Assembly: GCF_007896435.1 (NCBI RefSeq)
Contig: NZ_VCBL01000001.1
Coordinates: 2,417,078-2,481,077, forward strand
Direction of reading: 5' to 3'
Length of the DNA: 64,000 bases
DNA from: Rummeliibacillus suwonensis
GTDB taxonomy: Bacteria; Bacillota; Bacilli; Bacillales_A; Planococcaceae
The translations under genes were made by a program, and so were the position numbers. Below the pieces are notes generated by a model. The model was not told the origin of the DNA. It was given only the letters and a program-made list of their open reading frames with translations, and ran no database searches. Positions within the stretch are counted from its first letter, which is position 1, and each line of letters opens with the position of its first letter. Below are positions 51,446 through 59,687 of the stretch, in pieces.

Positions 51446-51718
51446 TTAGAGACCTGTTTTATAATCATACTCTTTTGCTTTATCTGGTTTGGCATTTTCA
51501 AACACAGTTGAAACAAATGGGCGATAAGATGGTAAGACTTCTCGCACATAAGGGAGACGGGTCAATTTTGCAATAGTATTTTCAATATCTTCTTGATTGC
51601 AATATAAAACGACATATTTAAGTTTTCTTGAAATATAATGTACATGACCATATCGTCGCAAAGATTTTGCCTGTTTTAAGTGATGTACATATACGATTAA
51701 GCCTTGTCGGTCTTTCAT
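51446..51718 (-). CDS. ylbG: YlbG family protein (DUF2129)
   Basis: This 90-residue cytosolic protein (MKDRQGLIVYVHHLKQAKSLRRYGHVHYISRK) belongs to the YlbG/DUF2129 family, encoded near rsmD and ylbF in Bacilli. No catalytic motif is seen and the role is unknown. It converges with the DUF7147 gene, with no clear terminator in the 86-base gap. Confidence 0.88.
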   Translation of the reverse strand: MKDRQGLIVYVHHLKQAKSLRRYGHVHYISRKLKYVVLYCNQEDIENTIAKLTRLPYVREVLPSYRPFVSTVFENAKPDKAKEYDYKTGL

Positions 51719-51811
51719 ATAGATTCCCTCTTTTCTTATCTTAAAGATAACATAGCAATGAATTTACACGCAACCAAGTTTAGCTGACAGGCTGGAGGGT
51801 AATCCGTTATA

Positions 51812-52028
51812 ATAAAGTGAAACTCCATCAGTGAGGGTTTTCTTCATCCCCACTGGACTAGAGGAACTCAGTTTAGTAGCGCCACATCCTGTGGCAACAC
51901 CTGAGGGACCAACATCTTGTTGGCCCGAACCAATCGAACTTTTATGGGCAGTTAATCCCACATCTATCTTTATCGTTTCTCTCTAAATCTTAAGATGGGG
52001 GGCTTACTGCTCATTAAAGCGGGATAAA
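51812..52028 (+). repeat. bcr1-like element, copy G (long form)
   Basis: It is flanked by ATAAA at 51812-51816 and 52024-52028. It carries the double-hairpin module (CCACATCCTGTGG, CCAACATCTTGTTGG) and a 3' stem ATGGGCAGT (51944-51952) with ACTGCTCAT (52006-52014), plus CATCT/AGATG where other copies have CACCT/AGGTG. It fills the upstream region of the GDPD gene. The rest of 51719-52059 has only that gene's ribosome site. Confidence 0.85.
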
Positions 52029-52059
52029 AGAACAAGTCTGCATTTAGAGGAGGACTACT

Positions 52060-52965
52060 ATGGGAAAGAAAACGAAAGTGGCAATCGCAATTGCTGCTGC
52101 AAGTGCTGCAGCTTGGGCAGGTTCTAAAGCCCTTTCTAAGCCACAAAAGCGCGACAGTAAAGATGCTTTAAGCTATGAGCATCCTGTAGTGTTAGCGCAT
52201 CGTGGTGGATCACAATTAGCGCCGGAGCATACTATGGCCGCATTTCGCAAGGCCGCAGAATTAGGTGTAGACGGTTTTGAAATTGATATTCGCTTGACAA
52301 AAGATGAAGAAATTGTTGTGTTTCATGATGATTATATCGATCGTACTAGTGATGGCACAGGTCGTGTAGCTGATTTAACTTTAGAAGAATTACAAAAATT
52401 TAATTTTGGCTATCAGTTTGTTGATCTAGATGGCTATCTCTCTTATCGTGATGATTTTGAATCGATCGTCACATTACGCGAGTTGTTAACTGAATTTCCG
52501 AATATGTTTGTAAATATGGATATGAAAGATGCGCCCGATACATACGAAGGTGGTCTTATGCCTTCTAAACTATGGCGTTTAATCGAAGAATTGAATGCTG
52601 CTAATCGTATTGTCGTAACAAGTTTTTATGATGAACAAATTGATCGTTTCAATCTTTATGCACAAAATAAGGTAGCTTTAGGCGCTGGACAAGCTGAAGT
52701 ACGAAGGGCTTATACATCATTTACAAGTCAATTTGGGCATTTGTATCATCCAAAGGTTGATGTGTTCCAAATTCCAGAAAAACACGGTGTTTTTACTTTA
52801 AATAGCCAAGGCTTTATACACTTTTTAAGTGACTTAAATATTCCAGTCCACTATTGGACAATTAATGACGTATTGTCGATGAAAAAATTAATCGATATAG
52901 GTGCACGAGGGATTGTCACAGACCGACCAGATCTGGCAGTTCAAGTGATCAATAACAATAAGTAA
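52060..52965 (+). CDS. Glycerophosphodiester phosphodiesterase family protein
   Basis: GDPD enzymes hydrolyse glycerophosphodiesters to glycerol-3-phosphate and an alcohol. The 301-residue protein has an N-terminal hydrophobic segment (about 6-21, Ala-rich) that may anchor it, then a GDPD TIM barrel with His47 (LAHRGGS), Glu74 and Asp76 (GFEIDIRLTKD) and His89 (VVFHDD). The start ATG follows GAGGAGG. Promoter signals must lie in or before the bcr1-like copy G. The substrate is unknown. Confidence 0.93.
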   Translation: MGKKTKVAIAIAAASAAAWAGSKALSKPQKRDSKDALSYEHPVVLAHRGGSQLAPEHTMAAFRKAAELGVDGFEIDIRLTKDEEIVVFHDDYIDRTSDGTGRVADLTLEELQKFNFGYQFVDLDGYLSYRDDFESIVTLRELLTEFPNMFVNMDMKDAPDTYEGGLMPSKLWRLIEELNAANRIVVTSFYDEQIDRFNLYAQNKVALGAGQAEVRRAYTSFTSQFGHLYHPKVDVFQIPEKHGVFTLNSQGFIHFLSDLNIPVHYWTINDVLSMKKLIDIGARGIVTDRPDLAVQVINNNK

Positions 52966-53159
52966 GCGAGGTTTCATACAGTGAGATCTTCTGAATGTTA
53001 ATGAGAGCTTATAGCCAACTTGATTATTAGAAGAGAAGATCAAACTCTTTTGTTCATTCAAATATCTATTTCAGCCAAAAATAGATTTCGATCGCTAGCA
53101 ATAGAGATGGCGATTTCTCTTAAAAGAATTTTAAAGTATAAATTCATCCTATGAAAAAG

Positions 53160-53200
53160 AGAGCACAGAATGCTGTTCCATCAGCATCTGTGCTCTTTGT
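53160..53200. terminator. Convergent terminator between the GDPD gene and ylbF
   Basis: AGAGCACAGA and TCTGTGCTCT, with the inner stem ATGCTG/CAGCAT, form a long hairpin. T-rich tracts occur on both strands, so it serves both converging genes. The stem resembles that at 42124-42161. The rest of 52966-53238 shows no gene. Confidence 0.82.
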
Positions 53201-53238
53201 ATTAGCATAACCCTAACTATTTGATATAAATTCTAACA

Positions 53239-53688
53239 TCATGCTGAACATGAACAACTACCACCCGATCCACATCCACCACTACTACAAGATGATTCAG
53301 AATGGAAAAATGGATTACTTACTGGCACTTTGACGGATTCAGAAACAGTCTTTCCGATTAAAAGGCCAATTTTGTCCAATAAATCTTGATAATCATTTTC
53401 TGCCAATCTAAGAGCAGAAACTTTATCGTCAATGTCTAGTTCACGTTTTTTGGCGCGAATTGATTGCATGATTGTTTGATAATCTGGGTGGTATTTTCCA
53501 AATCGTTGAACATCTTCATACTGATCCTTCATCCGTTGAAAATCATGAATTTTACGAACAAGGCTGGCATCTGTATAAACCGCCGTATGCGCCTTTTGTA
53601 GATTCGTAAATTGCTCGGAGGAACGGATCATCGCATTCAATACTTCCACTTCTTCAAGAATCAAAGCCCAGTCAGAAGTCATCATCAT
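53239..53688 (-). CDS. ylbF: YlbF, Y-complex (RicF-type) regulator
   Basis: YlbF acts with YmcA and YaaT (RicA, RicT) to promote competence, sporulation and mRNA processing through RNase Y in B. subtilis. ATG 53688 follows GGGGGAA and gives 149 residues: a helical Com_YlbF domain (about 10-125) and a Cys/Ser/Gly-rich tail ending SSCSSGGCGSGGSCSCSA, with five Cys in 16 residues. The tail fits the reported Fe-S binding of the complex. Confidence 0.92.
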   Translation of the reverse strand: MMMTSDWALILEEVEVLNAMIRSSEQFTNLQKAHTAVYTDASLVRKIHDFQRMKDQYEDVQRFGKYHPDYQTIMQSIRAKKRELDIDDKVSALRLAENDYQDLLDKIGLLIGKTVSESVKVPVSNPFFHSESSCSSGGCGSGGSCSCSA

Positions 53689-53760
53689 CGGTAATTCCCC
53701 CAATCTACTCTTATCATAACAGATTTATCTCCATTTTGTATGATTGGAGGATTAAAAGAA

Positions 53761-55224
53761 TTACTTATTTTCATTTTTCATATCGGATAATATTTCTTTT
53801 ATAACTTTTTCATCTGAAAAAGGAAGTATCTTGCCTGCTACAATTTGCCCTTCTTCATGACCCTTTCCAGCAATCACTAAAATATCTCCTGATTTGCAAC
53901 TATTGATCGCATTCTGAATGGCTTTTTTTCGATTGGGTTCTATTTTATACGGCTTCATATGAATGCCTTTTACAATAGAATTTAAAATAGCTCTTGATGA
54001 TTCACCTCTAGGATTATCATCCGTAATCCAAATTTTATCGGCATAAGTATCTGCTATGATTCCCATTTCAACTCTTTTCCCTTGATCTCGATCACCACCA
54101 CATCCAAACACAACGACCAAATCTTCTTTAGCCTGCAACCGTAATGCATTTAATAATGCTTCTAATGCACTTGGGGTATGTGCATAATCAATAAAAATTC
54201 GAAAGCCAAGAGAATTCGGAATTTCTTGCATTCTTCCTGCTGGCAATGTCAATGTATCCGTATGTTTAGCTATTTCTTGCAAGGAAAAACCTAATTCTGT
54301 AATAGCTGTAACAGCCGCAAGGACATTATATTGTAAATATTCACCTTGAAAAGGAATAAGGACATCAGTTGGTATGTCATCATTTTGTATTAATAGCTGC
54401 GTGCCGTTGTCGATGTTCTGTTCGTGAATAATACTACAATCTGCTAATAGACTTTTGCCAAAACTTTTTACGCTAGGATATTCTAATCGTAATTGCTTAC
54501 AAAATGGATCATCAATATTAACAATAATTTGTTCAGATAAGAGACACAATCTCTTTTTAGCTGCTAAATAATACTTTTCACCACCATGTTCTTCATAATG
54601 ATCTCTACTAACATTTAAATAAACGCCAATATTTATATTACAATCGTCAAGACGATGTTCAGATAATGCAAGTGATGATGCTTCCATCACAATATGAGTA
54701 ACCCCCTTGCTGATACAATAAGCAAAAATCTGATATAATTCTGTCGCCAAAGGAGTTGTTAATGGCTCTAGTCTTATGTTTTGTTTTTCTCCATTTATAA
54801 ATAATCCAACGGTTCCAATAACCGCCACATTCGTATTTAATGATTGCAGTAATTGACCGATAAAATGAGTCACTGTCGTTTTTCCATTCGTCCCCGTTAC
54901 TGCAACAATTGTCAATTTTTCATCGTAAGCACCATATATCTTTTTACTAGCATATGATAGAAAAGTTGAACAATTTGGAACCCAGATAACTGGAATCTGT
55001 AGATTGACTTTGGCTTCGTATCTATTATGTACGATAGCTACAGCCCCATTTTGTATAGCAAGATCCTTATAATCCCATCCATCAAATTTTTTTCCTTTAC
55101 GGGCTACATATAGGTCACCCGGTTTTACATCGCTCGCTCTATCTGTTATTCCTTTAATCTCAGTACGAATCGAACCGTATTCTAATTCACATGGCCATTC
55201 TTTTAACAGTTCTGCCAAGATCAA
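53761..55224 (-). CDS. MurE-like Mur ligase (UDP-MurNAc-tripeptide synthetase family)
   Basis: This 487-residue protein has the full MurE architecture: an N-terminal UDP-binding domain (GITDRASDVKPGDLYVA), the ATP loop VTGTNGKTT (109-117), a carbamylatable Lys223 (YYLAAKKRLC) and C-terminal YAHTP (347-351), GCGGDRDQGKR and DNPR (403-406). DNPR is typical of meso-diaminopimelate-adding MurE. murE is missing from the dcw cluster, so this may be the cell's MurE or a second copy. The start is TTG after AGGAGG. It is divergent from the aspartokinase-like gene, 114 bases apart. Confidence 0.88.
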   Translation of the reverse strand: MILAELLKEWPCELEYGSIRTEIKGITDRASDVKPGDLYVARKGKKFDGWDYKDLAIQNGAVAIVHNRYEAKVNLQIPVIWVPNCSTFLSYASKKIYGAYDEKLTIVAVTGTNGKTTVTHFIGQLLQSLNTNVAVIGTVGLFINGEKQNIRLEPLTTPLATELYQIFAYCISKGVTHIVMEASSLALSEHRLDDCNINIGVYLNVSRDHYEEHGGEKYYLAAKKRLCLLSEQIIVNIDDPFCKQLRLEYPSVKSFGKSLLADCSIIHEQNIDNGTQLLIQNDDIPTDVLIPFQGEYLQYNVLAAVTAITELGFSLQEIAKHTDTLTLPAGRMQEIPNSLGFRIFIDYAHTPSALEALLNALRLQAKEDLVVVFGCGGDRDQGKRVEMGIIADTYADKIWITDDNPRGESSRAILNSIVKGIHMKPYKIEPNRKKAIQNAINSCKSGDILVIAGKGHEEGQIVAGKILPFSDEKVIKEILSDMKNENK

Positions 55225-55338
55225 CTATGTTCCTCCTGCACCTTTTAGTTAATTATGAATACATTACTATAACCCCTTCACCACTTGTATCGTATGAAAA
55301 ACATGCGGAATATGTCACGAGGAGATAGGAGTCACAAA

Positions 55339-56082
55339 ATGATTATTCAAAAATTTGGTGGAATTGCTATGCAATCAAAAGCTTCGCGTAAGCATTGCCT
55401 TCTCCATATTAAAAGGGCTCTGAAAAAACACGGTAAAACTGTAGTTGTTGTTTCTGCAATGGGAAGAGTTGGTGATGCTTACGCTACTGATACTTTATTG
55501 GATATAACAGATGCATTAGGCACTTCAGCAAAAGCAAAAGATTTAGTTGCTGCATGCGGAGAACTAATTGCTGCTGCGGTTCTATCATCAGAGCTAAAGC
55601 AATCCGGAATAGATAATCTGTTGCTTTACGGAGCTCCACTTGGAATAATAACAGACGATAACTTTGGAGATGCTGAAATTATCGATATTCGCAAGGAAAC
55701 ACTCTTATCCGCTCTAGAATGTCATGACTGTCTAGTTATTCCTGGATTTCAAGGAATAACGGAGGATGGAGAAATAGCCACTCTTGGTAGAGGTGGGAGT
55801 GATTTAACTGCCGCTATTTTGGGTGCGACCTTACCCACTGTAGCAATAGAGTATTACAAGGATGTCCCTGGTGTTATGACTGGCGACCCTCATCTCGAAA
55901 ATGATGTAGAACTTATTAGGGCCATTCCTTATTCTAAGTTTCTAGCAATGTTAAATAATGTACGTCCTTTAATTCAAAAAAAAGCAGCTGAAATGGCACA
56001 ACAGCACCATCTCAAGCTGCATATTCGAAACGTTTTTTCTCTCGAATCAGGAACTTTTGTATTTCCTGATGAAGATCAATAA
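55339..56082 (+). CDS. Aspartokinase-like amino-acid kinase without ACT domains
   Basis: The 247 residues cover only the amino-acid kinase domain: KFGG (5-8), TLGRGGSDLTAA (148-159) and the DVPGVMTGDP loop (175-184). Aspartokinases normally have about 400 residues with regulatory ACT domains; these are absent here and the usual KFGGTS reads KFGGIA. ATG 55339 follows AGGAGT by six bases. It could make aspartyl phosphate free of lysine/threonine inhibition, or phosphorylate another amino acid. The 3' end overlaps ylbC by seven bases on the other strand. Confidence 0.82.
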   Translation: MIIQKFGGIAMQSKASRKHCLLHIKRALKKHGKTVVVVSAMGRVGDAYATDTLLDITDALGTSAKAKDLVAACGELIAAAVLSSELKQSGIDNLLLYGAPLGIITDDNFGDAEIIDIRKETLLSALECHDCLVIPGFQGITEDGEIATLGRGGSDLTAAILGATLPTVAIEYYKDVPGVMTGDPHLENDVELIRAIPYSKFLAMLNNVRPLIQKKAAEMAQQHHLKLHIRNVFSLESGTFVFPDEDQ

Positions 56083-57140
56083 TTCTCGGTTTCATTACGT
56101 TGGATAAAAACTTGTGTGAAATGTTTACCAAAAGCACCCGTACCAATTTGATTGAATTGCTCATTCAATAAAGTGTTGCGATGCTTTTCAGAATTCAAAA
56201 GTCCATTAATTGCTTCTGGCGCATCCAAATAATCCTCTGTAACATTTTCTCCTGCAGAATCAAATTGAATCTCCGCATTTTTTAGTCGATCTTTAAATGC
56301 ATCACTTTCCTGTTCTTCTTTTGAGATTTTATTGACTGCAAGCTTTTCACTATGCGCCATTGCCAGCTTATTTAAATCTTCCGCAGATAGTAATGCCGGT
56401 AAACCCTTTTGAACTCGATATACATTCGTTAGTTCAAGCAATTGTTTTTGATTTTCCAAATCGATTTCTTCCTGCTTATATGAAGATGGAACAGATGGAG
56501 TAATCAAATCCCCCACATATGTCATGTCGTATGGATGCTGTTTAACAAGTGTTGGGCCATCAATATACCGTACTGCTTCTAATGTCTTGTCAATTGCATC
56601 AAAATACAATTGTGCATACAGCCCATCATACATGACCAAAATACGCGTCTGTAAATCGTCTTCATTTAAGATAAAGGTATAAATATTATGTTGGATCTTC
56701 ACCGTTACTTCCGTATCTGTAATTGTGTTACGATACAATTCATCAATCCCTTGTCCGATTTTAAAAGGAGATGCATCGGCTTCAGAACCTGCCATATAAA
56801 CTTGCTTGATCTTATGATTTTTCACCCCAACCAGCAAATAATTACTTGGTGATTTCTGATAGACCCACCAATCAAAATCATATGCTGATGGACTTTTTCG
56901 GTCAGGGTTTCCTAATTTTTTTGTCAATTTTCTAGTCGACTGACCAACTAAAGTTGATAATCCTTTAGTTGGTCTTTCAACGGCTGAATCATTTACATCA
57001 GGTGCCACTTTTTGAGGAATGACCCTTCCTTCTGAATTAGGCGCTTTAAGGGGTTCATTTTCTTTCACAGGCTGATTCAGATAGAAGAAAACAACTAATA
57101 ACACTGCTAAAATAATTAAAACTCTATATAAGACTTTCAC
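56076..57140 (-). CDS. ylbC: CAP-domain secreted protein YlbC
   Basis: This 354-residue protein has an N-terminal signal/anchor helix (MKVLYRVLIILAVLLVVFFYL), a CAP-associated domain (about 60-200) and a C-terminal SCP/CAP domain (about 230-350, with LNKLAMAHSEKLAVN and AGENVTEDY). CAP proteins of spore formers are often cell-surface or spore-related; the activity is unknown. The start is GTG with GGAGAGA upstream and a good promoter at 57172-57201. Confidence 0.9.
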   Translation of the reverse strand: MKVLYRVLIILAVLLVVFFYLNQPVKENEPLKAPNSEGRVIPQKVAPDVNDSAVERPTKGLSTLVGQSTRKLTKKLGNPDRKSPSAYDFDWWVYQKSPSNYLLVGVKNHKIKQVYMAGSEADASPFKIGQGIDELYRNTITDTEVTVKIQHNIYTFILNEDDLQTRILVMYDGLYAQLYFDAIDKTLEAVRYIDGPTLVKQHPYDMTYVGDLITPSVPSSYKQEEIDLENQKQLLELTNVYRVQKGLPALLSAEDLNKLAMAHSEKLAVNKISKEEQESDAFKDRLKNAEIQFDSAGENVTEDYLDAPEAINGLLNSEKHRNTLLNEQFNQIGTGAFGKHFTQVFIQRNETENY

Positions 57141-57171
57141 ATTAATCTCTCTCCATTTTTTTATTAGTTTT

Positions 57172-57201
57172 ATTATACCAACTACATAAAAGGATTCACA
57201 A
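57172..57201 (-). promoter_or_regulatory. Sigma-A promoter of ylbC
   Basis: On the minus strand TTGTGA (57201-57196) and a perfect TATAAT (57177-57172) are separated by 18 bases. It lies back to back with the promoter at 57210-57238. Confidence 0.65.
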
Positions 57202-57209
57202 TGTTGTCA

Positions 57210-57238
57210 TTGCAACCGGTGCCATTTTGCTCTATTAT
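57210..57238 (+). promoter_or_regulatory. Sigma-A promoter of the YugN-like gene
   Basis: TTGCAA (57210-57215) and TATTAT (57233-57238) are separated by 17 bases, about 45 bases before the start codon at 57285. Confidence 0.65.
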
Positions 57239-57284
57239 AAAATGGAACGTATTTGTACGAAAGTGTCGAAGGAGGATTATTAGA

Positions 57285-57644
57285 ATGTATTTCGAAAATA
57301 CTGGACTTGAAAACAAAATTGCTCATATTACTTTACTTGATGACCTTATGGGCAAACATGGCTTAATCCGTGCCACTGGATGGGATTATGAACGTATCAC
57401 ATGGGATAGAAGATTCGATGTTAACGAAGGTACTTATTATCTACGAGTTTTTGGCTATACAAAAGATGGAGATAATGGAACAAATGATGCTAACATCACA
57501 CTTCTAAAACCTGTTCTTGGAAAACATTATTTTCCACATGGCGTTGAATATGGTGAAGACGAAATCTATCCAGCTCAATTAGTAAAAAATTGCCAAAATA
57601 TTTTAGACTCCATTTCAAAAGAACTAGATCAATTTCATCAATAA
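57285..57644 (+). CDS. YugN-like family protein (YlbA position)
   Basis: This 119-residue protein (MYFENTGLENKIAHITLLDDLM...) belongs to the YugN-like family, to which B. subtilis YlbA at the same locus also belongs. No catalytic site is visible and the function is unknown. ATG 57285 follows GAAGGAGG. Longer upstream codons overlap the promoter and are rejected. Confidence 0.88.
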   Translation: MYFENTGLENKIAHITLLDDLMGKHGLIRATGWDYERITWDRRFDVNEGTYYLRVFGYTKDGDNGTNDANITLLKPVLGKHYFPHGVEYGEDEIYPAQLVKNCQNILDSISKELDQFHQ

Positions 57645-57668
57645 GATTCATGCACTAATACTTGGAAG

Positions 57669-57709
57669 TCATACAAAGGTTAAATAAACTTTTTGTATGG
57701 CTTTTTTGT
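57669..57709 (+). terminator. Terminator after the YugN-like gene
   Basis: CATACAAA (57670-57677) pairs with TTTGTATG (57692-57699), followed by CTTTTTT. It lies 25 bases after the stop codon. Confidence 0.8.
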
Positions 57710-57825
57710 TAGCCCTCTTCCAATCACGTCGTTAGCCTTTAAACACTAAAAGCTAATCTGTGACTCACCATTGAAAACCCACCTCCACTAAAGCATATAA
57801 ATATCTTTATAGTCATTCATGAAGA

Positions 57826-57956
57826 ATAAATGAAACTTCATCCTTACTGTGTATAAGTTAGACCAAAAAGGCCTTTACAGATCAGATAACTGTTCTTCAC
57901 ACTTTTTTACCGGAATCCTGATGTGGAGGATTTGATGTTTGCTTATGCGGGATAAA
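57826..57956 (+). repeat. bcr1-like element, degenerate copy H
   Basis: It starts ATAAATGAAACTTCAT and ends GCGGGATAAA (closing ATAAA at 57952-57956). The body is diverged but keeps the TTAGACCAAAAAGG and TTTACAGATCAG remnants. It lies in the 460-base gap between the YugN-like gene and ytvI. The rest of that gap has the terminator and no gene. Confidence 0.65.
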
Positions 57957-58024
57957 GTAAAACTTCTCACAATGGTTGTTTTCTTTTTCCCCCGCTACGT
58001 TCATCGAACCAAGCGAGGAATAAA
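57952..58024 (+). repeat. bcr1-like element, truncated tandem copy
   Basis: It starts at the closing ATAAA of copy H with ATAAAGTAAAACTTCTCAC, keeps TTTTCCCCCGCT and GAACCAAGCG, and ends at another ATAAA (58020-58024). The 3' hairpin is missing. Confidence 0.6.
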
Positions 58025-58104
58025 TATAGAAAAAATTTTTTATCTAGCATGATTTTCAAAAAACTCCTCATACTATCACTGTCAAATATATATGGGTGAT
58101 TAGG

Positions 58105-59160
58105 ATGACTTTACATCGAATTTTTTCAAAATTTTTACCTTGGTTTATTTTTGCTTTATGTTTACTATTTTCAGTGTTCTATGCAAAGCCAATACTTTTA
58201 GCGTTTCTTACCGCTCTTTGCTTTAATCCTCTTATTATTAAATATGAAAAACAATGGAGTAAATCGCGTCGCTTTATCGTCCTTGTTTTTTTCTCTACTT
58301 TTAGTATTATTGTACTCCTAAGCTGCTATTTGTTATACATGTTACTATTATTAAAATTCAGTGATTTTTCTCAGTGGGTTCCCCATCTTATCGATACCAT
58401 GAATGAAAGATGGATTTATTTTCAATCGAAGTTAACCAATATTACACATGATTTACCACGCTCCATTATCCTTTCCATACAACAATGGATTGAAGATATG
58501 TTAACTGGTTTACAAAAAGTTGGAACTACATATTTTCAAGCTGACTATCTTCTCAATCTATTTCAAAAAATACCTTCAGCAATTTTTAAACTATTCATTT
58601 ATTTTTTAGCTCTCTATTATGCGATGCTAGAAATTCCGAGTATATTGAAATCACTTAGTAAATGGCTACACTTCGAAAATAATTCTACAGTTAAAGTGTT
58701 TCTTCAACATTTAAAAAAAGGGACCCTTGATTTTTTAAAAGCGCAATTGATCGTTAGTATCTTTATTTTTTGTATTACATTATTTACTCTACTATGGATT
58801 ACACCGCGTTATGCGTTTCCAATGGCTTTGTTAGTTTGGTTTGTCGATTTACTTCCTGTGTTAGGAGGAATGATGGTTTTAATTCCTTGGGCAATTGTCA
58901 GTTGGATTAGCGGGCAAAATTTCGAAGGAACGATATTATTTATTTTAGCCATTGTGGTCATTCTTGCACGTCAGATTTTAGAAACAAGAGTAACTAGTAA
59001 TCATCTTGGACTTCCGCCACTTACAACGCTCATTTGTATGTATGCCGGATTTGAAATGTTTGGATTTGTTGGATTTCTTATAGGCCCACTTGTTGCCATT
59101 TTAATCGTCGTCATTGGACAATTTAGAAAAAGCTGGGTTGAGATCAATAAAAAAAGCTAA
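58105..59160 (+). CDS. ytvI: AI-2E/PerM-family membrane protein, YtvI-like
   Basis: This 351-residue polytopic protein of the AI-2E family transporter fold has about seven or eight helices and the conserved region WFVDLLPVLGGMMVLIPWA (near 245-263) and a C-terminal FGFVGFLIGPLVAIL. YtvI is a sporulation-associated member of this family in Bacillus. The substrate is unknown. ATG 58105 follows GGGTGAT; a GTG three codons earlier is possible. Confidence 0.83.
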   Translation: MTLHRIFSKFLPWFIFALCLLFSVFYAKPILLAFLTALCFNPLIIKYEKQWSKSRRFIVLVFFSTFSIIVLLSCYLLYMLLLLKFSDFSQWVPHLIDTMNERWIYFQSKLTNITHDLPRSIILSIQQWIEDMLTGLQKVGTTYFQADYLLNLFQKIPSAIFKLFIYFLALYYAMLEIPSILKSLSKWLHFENNSTVKVFLQHLKKGTLDFLKAQLIVSIFIFCITLFTLLWITPRYAFPMALLVWFVDLLPVLGGMMVLIPWAIVSWISGQNFEGTILFILAIVVILARQILETRVTSNHLGLPPLTTLICMYAGFEMFGFVGFLIGPLVAILIVVIGQFRKSWVEINKKS

Positions 59161-59188
59161 TTCCTACCTGAGAGGAATTAGCCTTTTT
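59151..59188. terminator. Shared terminator of ytvI and ctaM
   Basis: GCTAATTCC (59156-59164) pairs with GGAATTAGC (59174-59182). The stem has A/T tracts on both sides and serves both converging genes. The ytvI stop codon lies in its left arm. Confidence 0.85.
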
Positions 59189-59189
59189 A

Positions 59190-59654
59190 TTAATGATTAT
59201 TTAATATCGCTTTTATAACAGAAGTTGTAGGACCACCACTGTAAAATACATAAAGTAATAAATAGACAGCAACACCTGTAATCGCAACAAAGAACCAAAT
59301 AATACTAGTAATTGGTGCTATTTTACGATGTCGTTCTAATTTATTTGTAAAACCTGCAATCAAAGTAACAATTCCAAATACGGCTCCAACAGTTGCTAAA
59401 ATAATATGGAATACAAGGAAAATTGTATAATATACCTTTAAGTCGTCAGGACCACCGAAAGCTGTATTTCCAATAAACACTGTTCTTGAAATATAAATAA
59501 GGAAGAAAAGCAATGCCGAGATAGCTGCAGCAATCATCGTTTTTTTATGTGCTGCAATTTTCTTTTGTTTTATAAGCCCCCAACCAATCGCTATTAGTAT
59601 TGCACTAAGAACGATGAAGGATGTACTAATTGTAGGTAAGATAGGTACATTCAT
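59190..59654 (-). CDS. ctaM: CtaM-type cytochrome aa3 assembly protein (DUF420)
   Basis: This 154-residue membrane protein of the DUF420 family has four hydrophobic helices and conserved His residues (AAHKKTMI near 41-48, VFHIIL near 88-93). In Staphylococcus aureus CtaM is needed for function of haem-A oxidases. ATG 59654 follows AGGAG by eight bases. It lies just downstream of ctaG, which supports the assembly role. Confidence 0.88.
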   Translation of the reverse strand: MNVPILPTISTSFIVLSAILIAIGWGLIKQKKIAAHKKTMIAAAISALLFFLIYISRTVFIGNTAFGGPDDLKVYYTIFLVFHIILATVGAVFGIVTLIAGFTNKLERHRKIAPITSIIWFFVAITGVAVYLLLYVFYSGGPTTSVIKAILNNH

Positions 59655-59687
59655 ACTTTTTACTCCTAACACTCTAATCTAGTTTCG

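Noticed and set aside
55285-55338. Longer N-terminus for the aspartokinase-like protein (18 extra codons)
   Set aside because: The segment has no ribosome site before it and contains the clear AGGAGT site for the ATG at 55339, where the kinase motif begins directly.
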